NCBI GenBank assembly: GCA_022592435.1
Contig: JABYQS010000046.1
Span: 171,244 to 235,243, forward strand
DNA from: Cerioporus squamosus
Taxonomy: Eukaryota > Basidiomycota > Agaricomycetes > Polyporales > Polyporaceae
Length of the DNA stretch: 64,000 nucleotides
Direction of reading: 5' to 3'
This document shows, piece after piece, positions 27,137 to 39,086 of the stretch (its first letter is position 1; every line of letters begins with the position of its first letter). The notes beneath the pieces are model-generated. The model searched no databases. It saw only the letters and a program-made list of their open reading frames with translations, and was not told the DNA's origin. Position numbers and translations under genes: made by a program.

Positions 27137-27145
27137 GTACTTATA
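27137..27145 (-). promoter_or_regulatory. TATA-type core promoter of third DUF3237-like gene
   Basis: On the minus strand TATAAGTAC lies 54 bp before the ATG at 27091, identical to the motif upstream of copy B. Confidence 0.6.
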
Positions 27146-27764
27146 CTGCCCTGTGCTGACTGTCAGTGTCAAGCCCAGTGAGAACCGGGGAACCGAGAGC
27201 GACAGAGTTGGGGCTGCCCACAAGTCCCTGAAGCGAATCGCGTCAGCGCATGGATGTCGGTATGGCTGGAAATCACTGCCATGGCAGGCACGAAGGCTGT
27301 AAAAAATGCACTTCTGCATGCATGCTGCCGCCGCCGCTTTCTCCCCCGCTTTCCTGGCTAGCCTTCCTCTATCCCGAGTCGACCAAAACATGGTGGTGTA
27401 GACGATGGGATGTCCGTGTGCCATTGGCTGCCCCGAGAAGAACAGTCCCGAAGAGTAAGTAGTACGACTTACAGCTTGAGCCCGGTGCCCACAGTCGGGC
27501 TCCCTTGGTGTCCTAGGTTCTAGGTGAGCTCAGGCAGAAACTGGAACGGTATAGACTTCAATGCGATCCTTACCCGGAGCTGCACACTACCGTATATCGG
27601 CGTGGTACATACTGGGGAGCCGAGCGGTGGAAGCGTATACCATCCAGCAACGTCCCACGGAAGGGCTTGAACAGCACCAAAACAAACTTGCTATCGAAGA
27701 GGCGAAGGACACAAAGAGCACCGGGAAACTGGGGAGAGGATGTCGGGAGGAGATAGTCAAAATA

Positions 27765-27859
27765 TGGTGGCGGCGAGGTTCGAACTCGCGCGGGATTGCC
27801 CCATCGGGAATCAAGAAAGACTTAAATCCGACGCCTTAGACCAACTCGGCCACGCCACC
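27765..27859 (-). tRNA. tRNA-Leu, anticodon TAA, with probable short intron
   Basis: Read on the minus strand, the 7-bp acceptor GGTGGCG pairs with CGCCACC. A leucine-type D-arm (GCC...GGC), an anticodon TAA in the loop TTTAAG, a variable arm with a GGG/CCC stem, and a T-arm GCGAG-TTCGAAC-CTCGC follow. The total of 95 nt is about 11 nt more than usual, which fits an intron of about 11 nt after the base following the anticodon. With that splice, one A-C mismatch remains at the top of the anticodon stem, so the exact intron ends are uncertain. The extra-long variable arm supports leucine. Confidence 0.82.
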
Positions 27860-28345
27860 TTGCCAGATGGGCGGCCCTGCGTTGTCGTAATATGGTCACC
27901 TTGACGGAGCGCCCGGATAGAAGGCCGGGATCCCGCTAAGTCTGAACTCAATGTCGTCTTTGCGCCTTCCAGCCAGAGTCACCGAGCGGACTGCGTCGTG
28001 AGCTCGCGGGAGTTCGACTTATACGTGAGAACTAGTTGACAGGGTCAGATTTTCCTGAAGTGCTGGGATGCTCGTACTGGCAAGCACCTAACATAACCAC
28101 TCGCGCCCTGTCAAAGATGCGTCGGCAAGTAAAAGGAGTCTAATGTAATGAATTGGTGTATGAGGAACATGATGATATCCATGGGTACAAACAGTGAAAG
28201 CGACAAGCCCAGACATTATCGGCGATGCGACGACATACCATAGCAATACTAGTGTACAGACCGTAATGACCTTCTAAGCATCAAAGACAACATCCCCAGG
28301 ACGAGCATCGGCATCGTGAAACGACGCGGGATGGGCAAACCAAAT
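27860..28345. other. intergenic, no gene seen
   Basis: Between the tRNA and the 3' end of the MET30-like gene. No supported ORF. Confidence 0.4.
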
Positions 28346-30812
28346 CTAGCCACTGAAACTCCAAACACGCACATCCCCGTCGTCGCTGCCGGACACGATC
28401 TTGTCCTCCCCGAGTGCGAGACACGTCACCGCCCCGCGGTGGCCGACAAGCGTAGCCGTGCAGTTACCCTCCTCGCGCGACCATACCTGCGGAAACGGTG
28501 TGAGTAAGTACTGGGCGGGCGGGGACGACGCACGAGATAGACATACCTTGATCGTGCGGTCATGGCTGCCGCTCACCAGCCGCAGCTTGTCGCTCGCAAC
28601 GGCCCAGACGCCTTCGATATGCCCAAAGAGCGTGCGCTGGACCTTGCCCGTGTCGATGTCCCAGATCTTGATCGTGTTGTCCAGGCTGCCCGATATGAGC
28701 ACCGGCTTCTGGCGCTTCTCCGCCGTGTTCCGCCGCGAGAGGGCGGGGGGCACGGCGGAGGACTGCGACGACGACGCCGCCAGCGCGAACGAGTCCTGCG
28801 GTTCCACCGACGTCTCGCGGTCCGACCCGTCGGAGCCGGCGGAGGACCCGCACCCCTCGTCGACGAGGAGGAGCTTCAGGCTCTGCACTTGGCCGACGTG
28901 TCCCTTGAACTGCCGCACACACGTGCGCGCGCACAGGTCCCAGAGGCGGATCGTGCCGTCGTCCGAGGCGGAGAAGAGCATCTTGCCGGGGTCGATATGC
29001 GGCGCGCCGGACGACGACGACGACGATGCGGGCCCGTTCTCGAGCGCGTTCAGGCCCGGGTCGGTTGAGGGCGTGCTCCCGGTCGAGTCCCAGAGCTGAA
29101 CGGCGTTGACCCAGTCGCAGTGCCCGCGGAGCGTGAAGCACTCGCCCGTGCGGAAGTTCCACACCTTGACGGTGGTGTCGACGGAGCCGCTAGCGAGGAC
29201 GTTCGAGTCGAAGCGGAGGCACACGACGCCCTCGGTGTGGCCCTCGAGCACCTTGAGCAGCTGCCCGGTGCGCCAGTTCCAGACGCGCATCGTGTGGTCC
29301 ATGCTGCCCGTGATGAGCTTGACCTCGTCGAACTGCAGCGCACGGATGGCTCGCGTGTGGCCCGAGAGGCACTGCACTTCGGTGCCGTTCTCGAGGTTCC
29401 AGACGCGTGCGGTGCGGTCGTACGAGCCGGTGATGAGGACAGGGAAGGAGGGGTGGGAGAGCGTCTCGGAGAACTGCAGGCACATGACACCGTCGGTGTG
29501 CCCTTTCAGGGCACGCACCGTACATCGGCCGCGTCGCCAATTGCGTTCGACAGTCAGGCGTTCGCAGTACACGTCCTTCCATGGCCGTGTGTGGAGGTCG
29601 GCGGACGACGGTTGCGGTGTTGAGGGTGCGAGGAGAGGGTTGACATTTGTTGATGAGGAGGGGTCTGCGGTGCGTTGTTCGGACTCATAGGAAGACACGG
29701 GGCTCGAAGGACGCGAGTGGTCCTGAGGCAAGTCTACTCTTGCTCGCTTGGAAGGTCCAGGCGCATCCGCGGCAGCGTCTGCATCTAATCGCCTCTTCAA
29801 GTGCTGATGCGACGCAGACTGCAGGGGGACAACGGGAGTAGGGCAGGGGGACGCACTGGCAGAGGGGAGGCGGACTACCCTGCGCTTCTCGAGGACAGGA
29901 AGGCCCCACCCGCACTTGAGACACTTCTGCCCGATGTGCTGCTCGCAGATTCCGCGCCAGAGGATATCGTCGTCTGCGAGGCCTTTCCACGCGCGGGAGA
30001 CCTGGGCGGCGCGGCAGAGCGACGTCGCGTCGAGGTACCCGAGGATCTTGAGGCAGACCTCGCGCGGGAGGATCGCGAAGGGGTCGATGCGGATGAGGTG
30101 CGAGAGCTGTTCGGTGAGCAAGGAGAGCTGCGAGAAGCAGCACATCGTGAGCAGGCCCTGCAGGATGAGCGCACGCCGGGGGTGCGGGGACGAGGAGAAG
30201 TTGGACCAGATAGCGGAGACGGCTTCGCGCTCGGCAACCGGGAGCGCGTCGAGGGCCTGTGGTGGGGAGAACAGACGCATCAGTATCGTTCGAACGGTCG
30301 TAACAGAAGGACACGGCGCGAAGGACTGGCAGGAGGAATGGTTCGCGGGACGCGAGGCACGCGCTGAAAAGAAGTAGGCGGGGGACGCATGACCCGCCCG
30401 GCAGCTTCTATCGCACCGAGCGCAACCGGCAAAGGTGCGCCCACGAAGGTGACTTGGGAGGGTGCAAGGTCCGACGACTCACCTGCTGAAGCTTCAAGTT
30501 TGTGCCCTCGTCTGCCATGCGCTGGTGCCGGACGCAGAGCTTGCGCGCCGGAGGCTGCAGAGGCATGGGACCCTGCTCCTTGGTCGACGGATCTGCGCTG
30601 GGCGTGTTCGAGGAGGAGATGGCGTTCATCTCCGAGGGTGGCGAGCCCGCGACGAGGATGGGTGCGTCGAATGTGGTGACTGAGGGTGGAGACGCGGGCG
30701 GTGCTGGGCTCGGAGAGCGGGAGCAGGACTTTCCGGAGACCAGACGCGGGGCGGGGAGCGTGTCGCAGACGTAGGCCGCGTTGTTGCCCGGGAGCGAGCT
30801 GGGTGCGGACAT
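28346..30812 (-). CDS. F-box/WD40 protein, SCF substrate receptor Met30/SconB
   Basis: In fungi Met30/SconB is the SCF ubiquitin ligase receptor controlling sulfur-assimilation genes. Three exons, all phase 0 (30483-30812, 28547-30256, 28346-28486), give 726 residues. The N-terminus ends with LCVRHQRMADEGTNLKLQQ, then ALDALPVAEREAVSAIWSNF, a stretch strongly conserved in SconB. The F-box follows at about 171-215 (FAILPREVCLKILGYLDATS), then the CEQHIGQKCLKCGWGLP motif typical of this subfamily, a Ser/Pro-rich linker, and seven WD40 repeats from about 330 to the C-terminus (first ALKGHTDGVMCLQF, last DDGDVRVWSFSG). The coding strand is very GC-rich and produces long shadow ORFs on the other strand. 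Confidence 0.94.
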
Positions 30813-31476
30813 GGTGGAGGAGGAGAGAGCGGGGAGGGGGACGGGGAGAAGGACGGAGGAGATGAAGAGCAGCAGAAGTGGCGGGGGAGATGGATCCGAG
30901 AGCTTACATGGACTAGGCGCCCGTGTTCTGCAGGTCGCGTGAGTCGCTCGCGACATCGCGCAACTCTTCGCGCGAGTCCTCGAGTCCCCTGTCCCCAGCC
31001 TGCTCTCTGCTGCGAGCAACAGCTGCGCGGTCAGTGGGCCATCGCGACATACTTGCAGGCCCTCTCGCAACTGTCCGCGAGTTCTGTCGTATAGGTCATC
31101 ATGTTGCTTCTTTCTCGACAACGTTTGCCAACGTGTCGTACATATATGACTCCCTCGCTTGCCCGGATTGCGAGCGCAGTGGCAGCCCAGCCATTGAAAT
31201 TCAAGATATATAAGAACAGACAGCCAGACACGGCGCCAGGACGGTACGAGCGGTGATGTATGAACGTGAGATGTATCGGACATGACGTGACAAAACAACA
31301 GGCAGACTGACGACGGCACGGCGGCGTATGGACGCAACACGACACCCGGCGGACCGACGAACGAGCAGATACACGGGCGGACAGCGAGCGAGCGCGCACG
31401 ACGCACGCAGGAAAAAGGGCCGACAGAAGACTACGAGTCCCAGTGCTCCAGCCACTACGTGCCTCCAACCCGCTCA
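30813..31476. other. intergenic: upstream of MET30-like gene, downstream of GSK3
   Basis: 664 bp between two tandem minus-strand genes. ORFs that appear to run through it are read-through of untranslated sequence. Confidence 0.45.
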
Positions 31477-33223
31477 TCAATCCAGCGAGATTCTTAGCTC
31501 CTCCAATGGTATCGGTACGAACGAGTCCAGGTGGATCGATCGCGACGCCAGCTCGGCCTCGCAGTGAGGCGGGACCAACTGCCGCATCAGGTCCGGTCGT
31601 ACCGAGAGCTCTGTGCAGCACAAGGTGAGTCAGCCTGTTCCTCCGGCAATGAACCACAATCGAACGCGACGCACCCTCCCGAGTGAAGTCAAACAGGGGC
31701 GGGAACTCCTTCCCGTTGGGCATCTTCGCTCCCTCCTGCCGCAGCTCGTCGAAGAAAGGGTGGCACATGGCCTCGACCGCACTCAACCGCGCTTCCGGGT
31801 GTACTCGAGCAGCTTCGCGACCAAATCGATGGCCTCGGGCGCCGTGCGCGGACGGAAGACCTGCAGATACGACAGATGCGTCAGCGACGGTGCTATCTTC
31901 GGAAGCAGGAGTGCTTACCTTCGAGAAGGGATGAGGCTTGATCTGCGGGAACTTGTGCTCCATGTAGTTCGGGTTCATCGTCTTGATCTGCTCGCGCGAA
32001 GGCGTTCCGAGCACCTTGATGATCTCGACCAGCTGGTCAATCCCACTCTCGCCTGGGAAGAGCGGTTGCCCGAGCATCAGCTCCGCCATAACGCATCCGG
32101 TTGACCAGATGTCTGATGAGACGGGAGGGAGGAGGCGATTGTTTAGCATCCGTACGTAACAGGCATCAGAGACATGCGTACCGATGTTGGTGGTGTAGTT
32201 GGTTGCACCAAAGATGAGCTCGGGGGCGCGGTAGTAGCGGGAGCAGATGTAGCTGACGTTGGGCTCGCCGGCGACGAGGATCTTGGCGGAGCCGAAGTCG
32301 CAGAGCTTAAGAACGCCAGTGGCAGGGTTGAGAAGGAGGTTCTGGGGCTTGATGTCGCGGTGGCAGATGCCGATGGAGTGGATGTACATGAGGGAACGGA
32401 GGAGTTGGTACATATACAGCTTGATCTGGAGCATAGGCATAGGTTGCTTGAGCTTGGCATAGTGCCGGCTGGCACGGTACACGGTCTCTGGGACGTATTC
32501 GAGCACAAGGTTGAGGTACACTTCATCTTTCTTTCGATCGGACTGCGTCAGATTTGCATGCCGCACGCGACAGGAGAGAGGGGGGAGTTGAGGAGGGATG
32601 GCAGTGCGGGGAGTGAGAATGGGGAGTGGAGCGACTCACCTTGTCACCATTAGAATAGAAAAAGGCTTTAAGGTCAACGACGTTGGGATGGGAGACGAGT
32701 CTCATGATCTGCAATTCACGGTTCTGGGAAGGCGGGGAGATTAGGCGCGGGTGAGAGAACAAAGGAGGGAAAAGAGTGGTGGATGGAGTGAGATACATGC
32801 CTTGAACCTCTTGTCCTGCAAGACCTTCTTGATGGCGATGTCGGCGACTGGGTTGGAGTCCTCGAGGAGCTTGGCCTGGAAGACGATACCAAAGGAGCCA
32901 TTGCCGATGACTTTGCAGTTCGTGTAGACGAGATCACGGGTGTCGCCTGTCTTGCCGTCGGAGGCGACGACCTTGACGATCTTGCGGGGATCGTCGACGG
33001 CTGTGGGTGCGCAAGGGCGAAAAAAGACAAGGAGTGAGCAGAGGGAGGTCATCCATGGACAGGGACAGAAAGGAGAGGGGTGCGATGGACGCGATGCAAG
33101 AATTCGGACGAGCGGGGGTCGGGGTGGGGACTAGCGTAGCGGGTAGGGGAAGCGGTGGGGCTCGCGGGGAGGAAAAGACGTACGAGAGATCTTGACGCCG
33201 TTGATTGGACCGTGTGTGGCCAT
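31477..33223 (-). CDS. glycogen synthase kinase 3 (GSK3/shaggy-type) serine/threonine kinase
   Basis: Multi-exon gene of about 390-400 residues, start at 33223 ([13 protein letters not shown]). Kinase landmarks in order: glycine loop [13 protein letters not shown], catalytic lysine in [27 protein letters not shown], the activation-loop tyrosine in [18 protein letters not shown] (the conserved GSK3 Tyr), [22 protein letters not shown], and the closing LFDFTREELS region. The last exon ends [16 protein letters not shown] before the stop at 31477. GSK3 recognises primed substrates; the Arg and Lys pocket residues are consistent. The first exon is only 14 codons, followed by a long intron. Confidence 0.93.
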
Positions 33224-34136
33224 GTCGTGGATGGGATGATGCTAGGGATACAGAGAGGCAGAGGGTCCTTGAGAGAAGGAGCGAGACGCCTCTTGGGGGA
33301 GACGAGGGGACGGTGGCGGGGCAGAGAGGAGAGAAGGAGTCGTGAAGAGAGGGAGAAGAGAAGGCGGAGACAGCGTCGGGGGGCGGGCGGGGGCGGATGC
33401 TGGCGGGGAGGAGGTCGACGGTGGGCGGGAGGAAGAGAGAGCAGGCCTGCGACGGTCGACAGGCGCGGGAACTCAGCGGGCGGTCACCAGACCACACCGC
33501 AGCCGCCCGTGGCCACTCGTCCTCCGCCACGGCCGACTGCCAACTCCCCATCGATCCTGGCCAGCTTAGCCACCAGCCAGTGCCCAGCCAACGCCCGGTC
33601 CTAGTCTCTACCTCTTCGACCCTGCACAGCGACAGTGCTCCCAGCGACAGCGCAGCCCGCGACAGCCCGCAGCGCATCCCGCCGCTCCCAAGTAACGCAC
33701 TACCGCCCCGCAATTTTCTCGACGTTATCCTCGACGCTCGCATCCTCTGCTCCCGTCGCAAGTGTCCGTATAGTGTGCCCGCTATCAGGAGGCCCCTCGC
33801 AGCTGACCCCTATGGCTGCTCACGGGTGCCCCGAGGCTGATTGTCGCTGCCATCTGCCATGTACTGTACATATGTAATTTAGCCTTTGTCGCCCGAATGC
33901 ACCCGTCGTTCTCCCACAGTAAGCACTCCCCAGCTTCTGCCCGCGCAGTGCGTCCATGTCGCGCTGCGTATGTTGCGGTGAACCACAGCGCTGCCATATC
34001 AGGGATCCCACGTGGGCAGGGCGACAGCCAGTCCGAGCACGCCCATTCGCCGGGCGCCTGCGCTGTTGCTGGTGCCTTCTCTCGTCCGCGTCCGCTCTCG
34101 TCCGCGTCCGCTCTCGTCCAGCCGTGTCTGCTCGCC
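33224..34136. promoter_or_regulatory. divergent upstream region, GSK3 / complex I 24 kDa subunit
   Basis: 913 bp between divergent start codons. The plus strand is C-rich towards the right with CTCGTCCGCGTC repeats. No coding region is supported, although long open frames cross it because of composition. Confidence 0.5.
34079..34118 (+). repeat. short tandem repeat, 16-bp unit
   Basis: About two and a half copies of a TCTCGTCCGCGTCCGC unit lie just upstream of the complex I 24 kDa subunit start codon, probably in its promoter or 5' untranslated region. Confidence 0.75.
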
Positions 34137-35157
34137 ATGTTCGCTGCTGCACGCGCCCTCGCCAGACTCTCTCGCGTCCCCAGGCCATGTTCTTCTGCCC
34201 GCGCCCTCTCCTCCTCCGCCCCAAGGCGCTCCGACGCCCTCTTCGTCGTCCGTATCATCGTCCTCCCGCTCGCCCGACTCTCCGTGCTCACCCTGCTTTC
34301 CTCGTAGCACCGTGACACTCCGTACAACAACCCCAAGGTGCGCACACGCCTGCCCGACTGCCCATAGCCCCTTCCTCACCCCGCCCAGATTGCCTTCGAG
34401 TTCTCCCCCGAGAACCTCAAGCGTGCCCAGGAAATCATCTCCCACTACCCGCCCCAGTACAAGAAGGCCGCCGTCATCCCCCTCCTCGACCTCGGCCAGC
34501 GCCAGAACAAGGGCTGGACCTCCATCTCCGTCATGAACTACGTCGCAAACCTCCTCGAGATGCCCCCCATGCGTGTCTACGAGGTTGCCACCTTCTACAC
34601 CATGTTCAACCGGTGCGTTCCGACCCTGCCCGTCCGCGGTCCGCACCCCGCTCATCTCCAGAGACAGCGAACCAATCGGTGAGCACTTTGTGCAGGTCTG
34701 CACCACCACCCCGTGCATGCTCCGCGGCGCGTATGATATCCTCGACACCGTCTGCGGCCACCTCGGCGGCATCAAGCCGGGCGAGACCACCAAGGACGGC
34801 AAGTTCACCGTCATCGAGGTCGAGTGCCAGGGCGCGTGCAGTAATGCCCCTATGATGGTCGTCGGCGACGACTTCTACGTACGTTCCTCTCGCCTTTAGT
34901 CAGGACGTGAGATTCACCTGGGTGTATCTAGGAGGACCTGACGGCGGAGACGACCCGCAAGGTCCTTGACGCGTTCAAGAAGGGCGAGAAGCCAAAGCCC
35001 GGCCCTCAGAGCGGCAGGCATACCAGCGAAAACTCGGCCGGTCTCACTGCGCTCACGGAAAAGGTACGTTCGCGTGCTTCCCTGGCTATCGTCTTGACAC
35101 TCATGACCTCGGCAGCCGTACGGGCCAGGAGAGCACTGCCAGCCAGAGTTCGCTTAG
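34137..35157 (+). CDS. NADH:ubiquinone oxidoreductase 24 kDa subunit (NDUFV2-type)
   Basis: This is the matrix-arm complex I subunit that holds the [2Fe-2S] cluster N1a. About six exons are predicted for roughly 240 residues. An Arg/Ala-rich mitochondrial presequence ([17 protein letters not shown]) precedes the thioredoxin-like domain: [48 protein letters not shown]. The four cluster cysteines are present in [11 protein letters not shown] (Cys-x4-Cys) and [11 protein letters not shown] (Cys-x3-Cys). The C-terminus ends [13 protein letters not shown]. Two short introns split the presequence from the domain. It is divergent from GSK3. Confidence 0.95.
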
Positions 35158-35300
35158 AGTACACTCGTATCCATCGTGACTGGTGTGCAATGCAGAGCTA
35201 TGTTGGACGAGACAGACAGACACGTCTGGGGTAATAATCTGGGCCTTGTGGTATATATGTATTGCGGACGTGAGTGTTCGTGATGAGGTGCGTTGCTCTC

Positions 35301-37062
35301 CTAGTCGTCTCCTTCACCGTCGTCGTAGCCTGCCATGCCCTCTCCTCCTTCGGGCAGCTTCTCTACCATGAACCTGTAGATGGCGTCAGCGAGAGGAGTC
35401 TTCACAGGGAAGGGAGACATACTCAATCTCCTCCTTGAGGTCCTCGCAGTATCGCTCTGCAGACCAGAGTCAATCTATGCATACGCAATCGTTCGCAACC
35501 CACTCACCCAATGGGAGATCGCACGAGTCGTGCCCGAACGGCATCTCGATCTCGTCCGCAATGCCCTCGATGCCCATCAGCGTGAACGCGACGACGGTGA
35601 CGAGCGGGACCATGCCCCAGCCGAGGTCCTTGATGAGCGTGAACGGCAGCGAGAACAGGTACAGCGACACGCATTGCTTCAGGTGGATGCTGTACGAGCG
35701 CGGGATCGGCGTGTTCGCGACGCGCTCCATGCAGGTCATCATGTCGACCATGCCTTGGATCCTGGGCGGTGGAAGGAGCGATCAGACATGGGGGTAAAGG
35801 GAGTAAGGAAGGGCTTACAGTGTGTTCATGGCGTTAACACCCGCTGGTCCGACAGTCTCTAGGTACCCGTCCCGACGGAACTTGAAGAGAGCGCGAGATA
35901 ACTCGTGCGCGAGGCTGCAAATGCGGGGTATGTTTAGTATCCTGCATCTAGGCGTGTGCGGATGATTGTACGGCGACGTACACCATGGGCAAGGGGGTGC
36001 TCAGGTTGTCAGGGTCAGGCGAAAAGTCGATCGTGTTCTGCAAAGAGCTCATGAGCGGCGTCGTCGACTTGTGTCCCGGCCCTTTGAGCTTGTCCTTGCT
36101 GCGCTTGACGCGGATGCGCTTCGTCGCGTCCACGGTGGACGTCCTGCTCTGTCCCTGCTCCACATCCAGCTCGAGCCCCGGCGTGCTCGAGCCAGTGCCC
36201 ATGCCCTCGGGAGAGCCGGTGCGCGTGGTGTACTCTGTCGCGGCGTACGTCGAGTACCCGGTGCTCTTGCCGTTCGTGCCGGGGTTCGAGGGAGTCAGGT
36301 AGCGGTAGTCCTTGTTCGGCGGCTGGTAGAGGCCGCGGAAGAGGCGGGAGGTGGAGGCGGGGAGGATGCCGGCGTAGTCGTCCCAGTCGAGGCCGTCCTC
36401 GCCGCGGAGGTAGTGCTTGACGGCGTAGGCGAAGCAGAGGGAGAGCTTGATCGCGTCGACTTTGCGCCGGCGGAGCTGGGCGGGGGTGAGCGGCGCGGTG
36501 GGGGCTTTGCCGCGTGAGGCGTCGTCGGCGGGCGGGACGGAGACGTTGATCCAGATGAGGCGGGTGAGGTTGCGAACGTGGGAGACGAGCGTGCCGAAGT
36601 CCTTGCGGCCCTCGTAGTAGCGGTCGTAGGAGGTCCTGGGAGGGAGGTGAACACATGTGGGACGAGTGGGAGGGGACTGGGATGCTCACCCGTTCCTGCG
36701 TTGGTGATAGTGTGTGTCGTTGAGCTCAAGGACGCACTCATATGTTCACGCGACTCACCTGAAGACGAGAATGAGGCCGACCTTATCGGAGTTGGTGAGG
36801 ATCTGCGAGCGTGCAGCGAGACGTAACACGCACCACGACAGACAAGAGAGGTACGACAGAGTTGGTGAGGGAGATGTTGTATCCCTTGGACCATGCATAG
36901 GCAGCCGCGGTCGCGAAGATGGTCACCGTCAAGACAGGACCGACGATCCGCGGGACAATCTGCTCATTGCGTGAAGATTATGCAAAGAGTGCAACCAAGG
37001 GCAGGACGTACACTTCCTTTGAGGCGAAGCACATCGGGTAGCCAAGAGTACTTGATGGTCAT
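35301..37062 (-). CDS. bestrophin-like (UPF0187 / RFP-TM) chloride channel family protein
   Basis: Fungal members are predicted multi-pass anion channels. About seven exons encode roughly 480 residues. From the N-terminus: WLPDVLRLKGS, a first membrane segment (IVGPVLTVTIFATAAAYAWS), SDKVGLILVFR, TSYDRYYEGRKDFG, RNLTRLIWINVSVP, a long poorly conserved Ser/Gly-rich insertion with basic residues (RIRVKRSKDKLKG), then MVDMMTCMERVANTPIPRSY and two membrane segments ending MGIEGIADEIEMPFG, the family signature. It ends with an acidic DDGEGDD tail. I start at 37062 (MTIKYSWLPDV). A separate upstream ORF from 37277 (MPFSVFKVK) could be an alternative first exon, so the extreme N-terminus is uncertain. 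Confidence 0.88.
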
Positions 37063-37622
37063 GGCCGGCGATGGTTAGCAGCTGGTGTGGAGCTGCTGTT
37101 ATCAGCACAAGACGAGTGCACACCTTGCGCAGCTTTTGTCGGGTGATGATCTTTCTGCCCTGTGAGAGCGGAGACCTTCAGGTTGTGTGCAGGGGATGCG
37201 GGGTAGTAGGGATGAACCTTTGGACCGGTGACCGTGACGGTGGAGGTCTTGACCTTGAAGACCGAGAAAGGCATCACGGGCTACTTAGTTGGTGCTCAGT
37301 CTCAAGCTGCGTCGTTATTCGAGCAGTTAAATCGCGAGCAAGAGACGCATAAATCAAGCAAGGGCCACCGGCGAGTGGGCAATGGGACAAGATGCAGAAC
37401 GCACTCGCTGCTCGCCTGAGTGCATAGCCAGGGATAGTAAGCGCTCAGTAGCATCGCAGTAAGATTAGATAGACGCCTCTGGATGGTGACTCGATCTTGT
37501 CGATCTCGCTCCGTTTGCTGCACTTCGCCACCGCCGTCCTCTGCCCTCGTCCTCACGCCCTTTGCGAGTCTCAGTCCAATCTCATCAACAGTGTGTCTTA
37601 ACGTTAACACTCGCAAACCTTC
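37063..37622. promoter_or_regulatory. divergent upstream region, bestrophin-like gene / eIF2B beta
   Basis: 560 bp between divergent start codons. It includes the ORF from 37277 on the minus strand, which may be untranslated or an extra first exon. Confidence 0.4.
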
Positions 37623-39086
37623 ATGGGACCAGAACTGCATACCATTCATGGCCATAGAGCCGTAGAAACATTGGCGGCGAAGCTTCGAAGACGGTGAGTT
37701 TGAGTTTCCATATGCGTGATCGGTGAATGACTTGCTCACGGCCAGTGACGTTGTTCTCGTTCAGACAAGTCGTGGGGTCGCGCGAGGCAGCATTGGAGAC
37801 CGTTCTCGTTCTTAGACAAGTCGTCTCGAAGGCGCGCTTCTCAAATATTCAGCAGCTCATCGCGATCATCCGTGAAGTTGGACGCAGACTGGCGGCGGCG
37901 CAACCAAAAGGTCACTTCACATATGGCATGACATGTGGTCGTCCGCGAGAGGAATTGACAGGTTGTGTTACAGAACACACTGTTGGCAACACAGTTCGCC
38001 GCGTCCTGCACAATATTCGGGAAGAGGCCAGGTCTGCGACGAAGAGCTCCGCGGCCGCACCCTCTCGCAACGTCTACACCATCAGCAAATTCGTTTTGCA
38101 GGGACAGCCTCGCAAGCAGACTGCGAGCGTCCAGAAGTCTGAAGCGACTGCGACGCTCACAGAAGATGACCCCGATGATCCCGATTCGTTTGCCCGCGGC
38201 CTGAAGCCCGTCCTCATGGAGGCTATCCAGGACGTCCTCGACGAGTTGGAGACCGTCTACGACAATGTGTCCAAAAACGCAAAGGACCACATACATTCCG
38301 AGTATGTGCACATTGTGGGATGACGAGCACGAGGCTAACGCGAGGCTCAGCGAGATCATCCTCACAATCGGCCACTCGAAGACCGTCGAGGCCTTCCTGA
38401 AGTCTGCCGCACACTACCGAAATTACACCGTCATAGTAGCGGAGACGGCACCTTCTTACAGCGGGCACGACATGGCGCGGTCCCTGTCCAGCTCCGGTAT
38501 CTCGACGTTCCTCGTCCCAGACTCGTCCATCTTTGCGATCATGTCCCGCGTGAACAAGGTCATCCTCGGGGCGCACGCGATCCTTGCCAACGGCGGTCTC
38601 GTCGCGGTCGCGGGCTCGCTGCTTGCGGCGACCGCCGCGCAGGCGCATTCGACGCCGGTCGTCGTCTGTGCGGGGCAGTTCAAGCTGACGCCACTGTGGA
38701 ATCTGTACCATGATTATGGTGCGCTGGACCTTGCGGACCCAAGTAGCGTGCTCGGGTTCGAGGAGGGGAAGCTCGTCGAGCGTGTGGATGTCGTGAACCC
38801 CTACTACGATTATGTCGGCCCGGAGCTCGTGGATGTCTTTATCACGAATGAGTGCGTCGTCTTGCTTCTGCGGCTTTCCTGCATAACGAGCTGACGGATG
38901 CTTTGTCCATCTGCGCCATTTGTTATTATCAGTGGTGACCACCCACCGTCATCAGTATACAGGTGTGTTTTCGCATCCCCTGTCCCTCCTGCCGCATGGC
39001 GTGCATGTTTTGATGGGCATCTGATCCTGACCCACGCTTTCTAGACTCATCAAGGAGACGTACGACGATGACGACCACGAACTATA
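37623..39086 (+). CDS. translation initiation factor eIF2B, beta subunit
   Basis: The regulatory beta subunit of the guanine nucleotide exchange factor for eIF2. About five or six exons; first 37623-37693, second from 37765. The protein begins MGPELHTIHGHRAVETLAAKLRRR and continues QVVGSREAALETVLVLRQVV, REVGRRL, EHTVGNTVRRVLHNIREE, a Ser/Thr/Glu linker with EDDPDDPDSFARG, then the Rossmann-like C-terminal domain: ILTIGHSKTVEAFLKSAAH, VIVAETAPSYSGHDMA, FLVPDSSIFAIMSRVNKVILGAHAILANGG, and PLWNLYHDYG. It ends RLIKETYDDDDHEL. The product is about 400 residues. Splicing at 37693/37765 is needed because the open frame otherwise stops; an additional upstream exon is possible. Confidence 0.92.

Noticed and set aside
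29120..29623. Plus-strand ORFs across the WD40 region of the MET30-like gene
   Set aside because: Several long frames of high-GC composition lie antisense to repeats that are clearly coding on the minus strand.
31031..31476. Extension of the GSK3 reading frame to 31031
   Set aside because: This is read-through of intron and 3' untranslated sequence. Splicing to the conserved C-terminal end puts the stop at 31477.
32934..33761. 275-codon ORF on the minus strand upstream of GSK3
   Set aside because: It joins a GSK3 exon to Ser/Arg/Pro-rich upstream DNA across an intron and has no domain.
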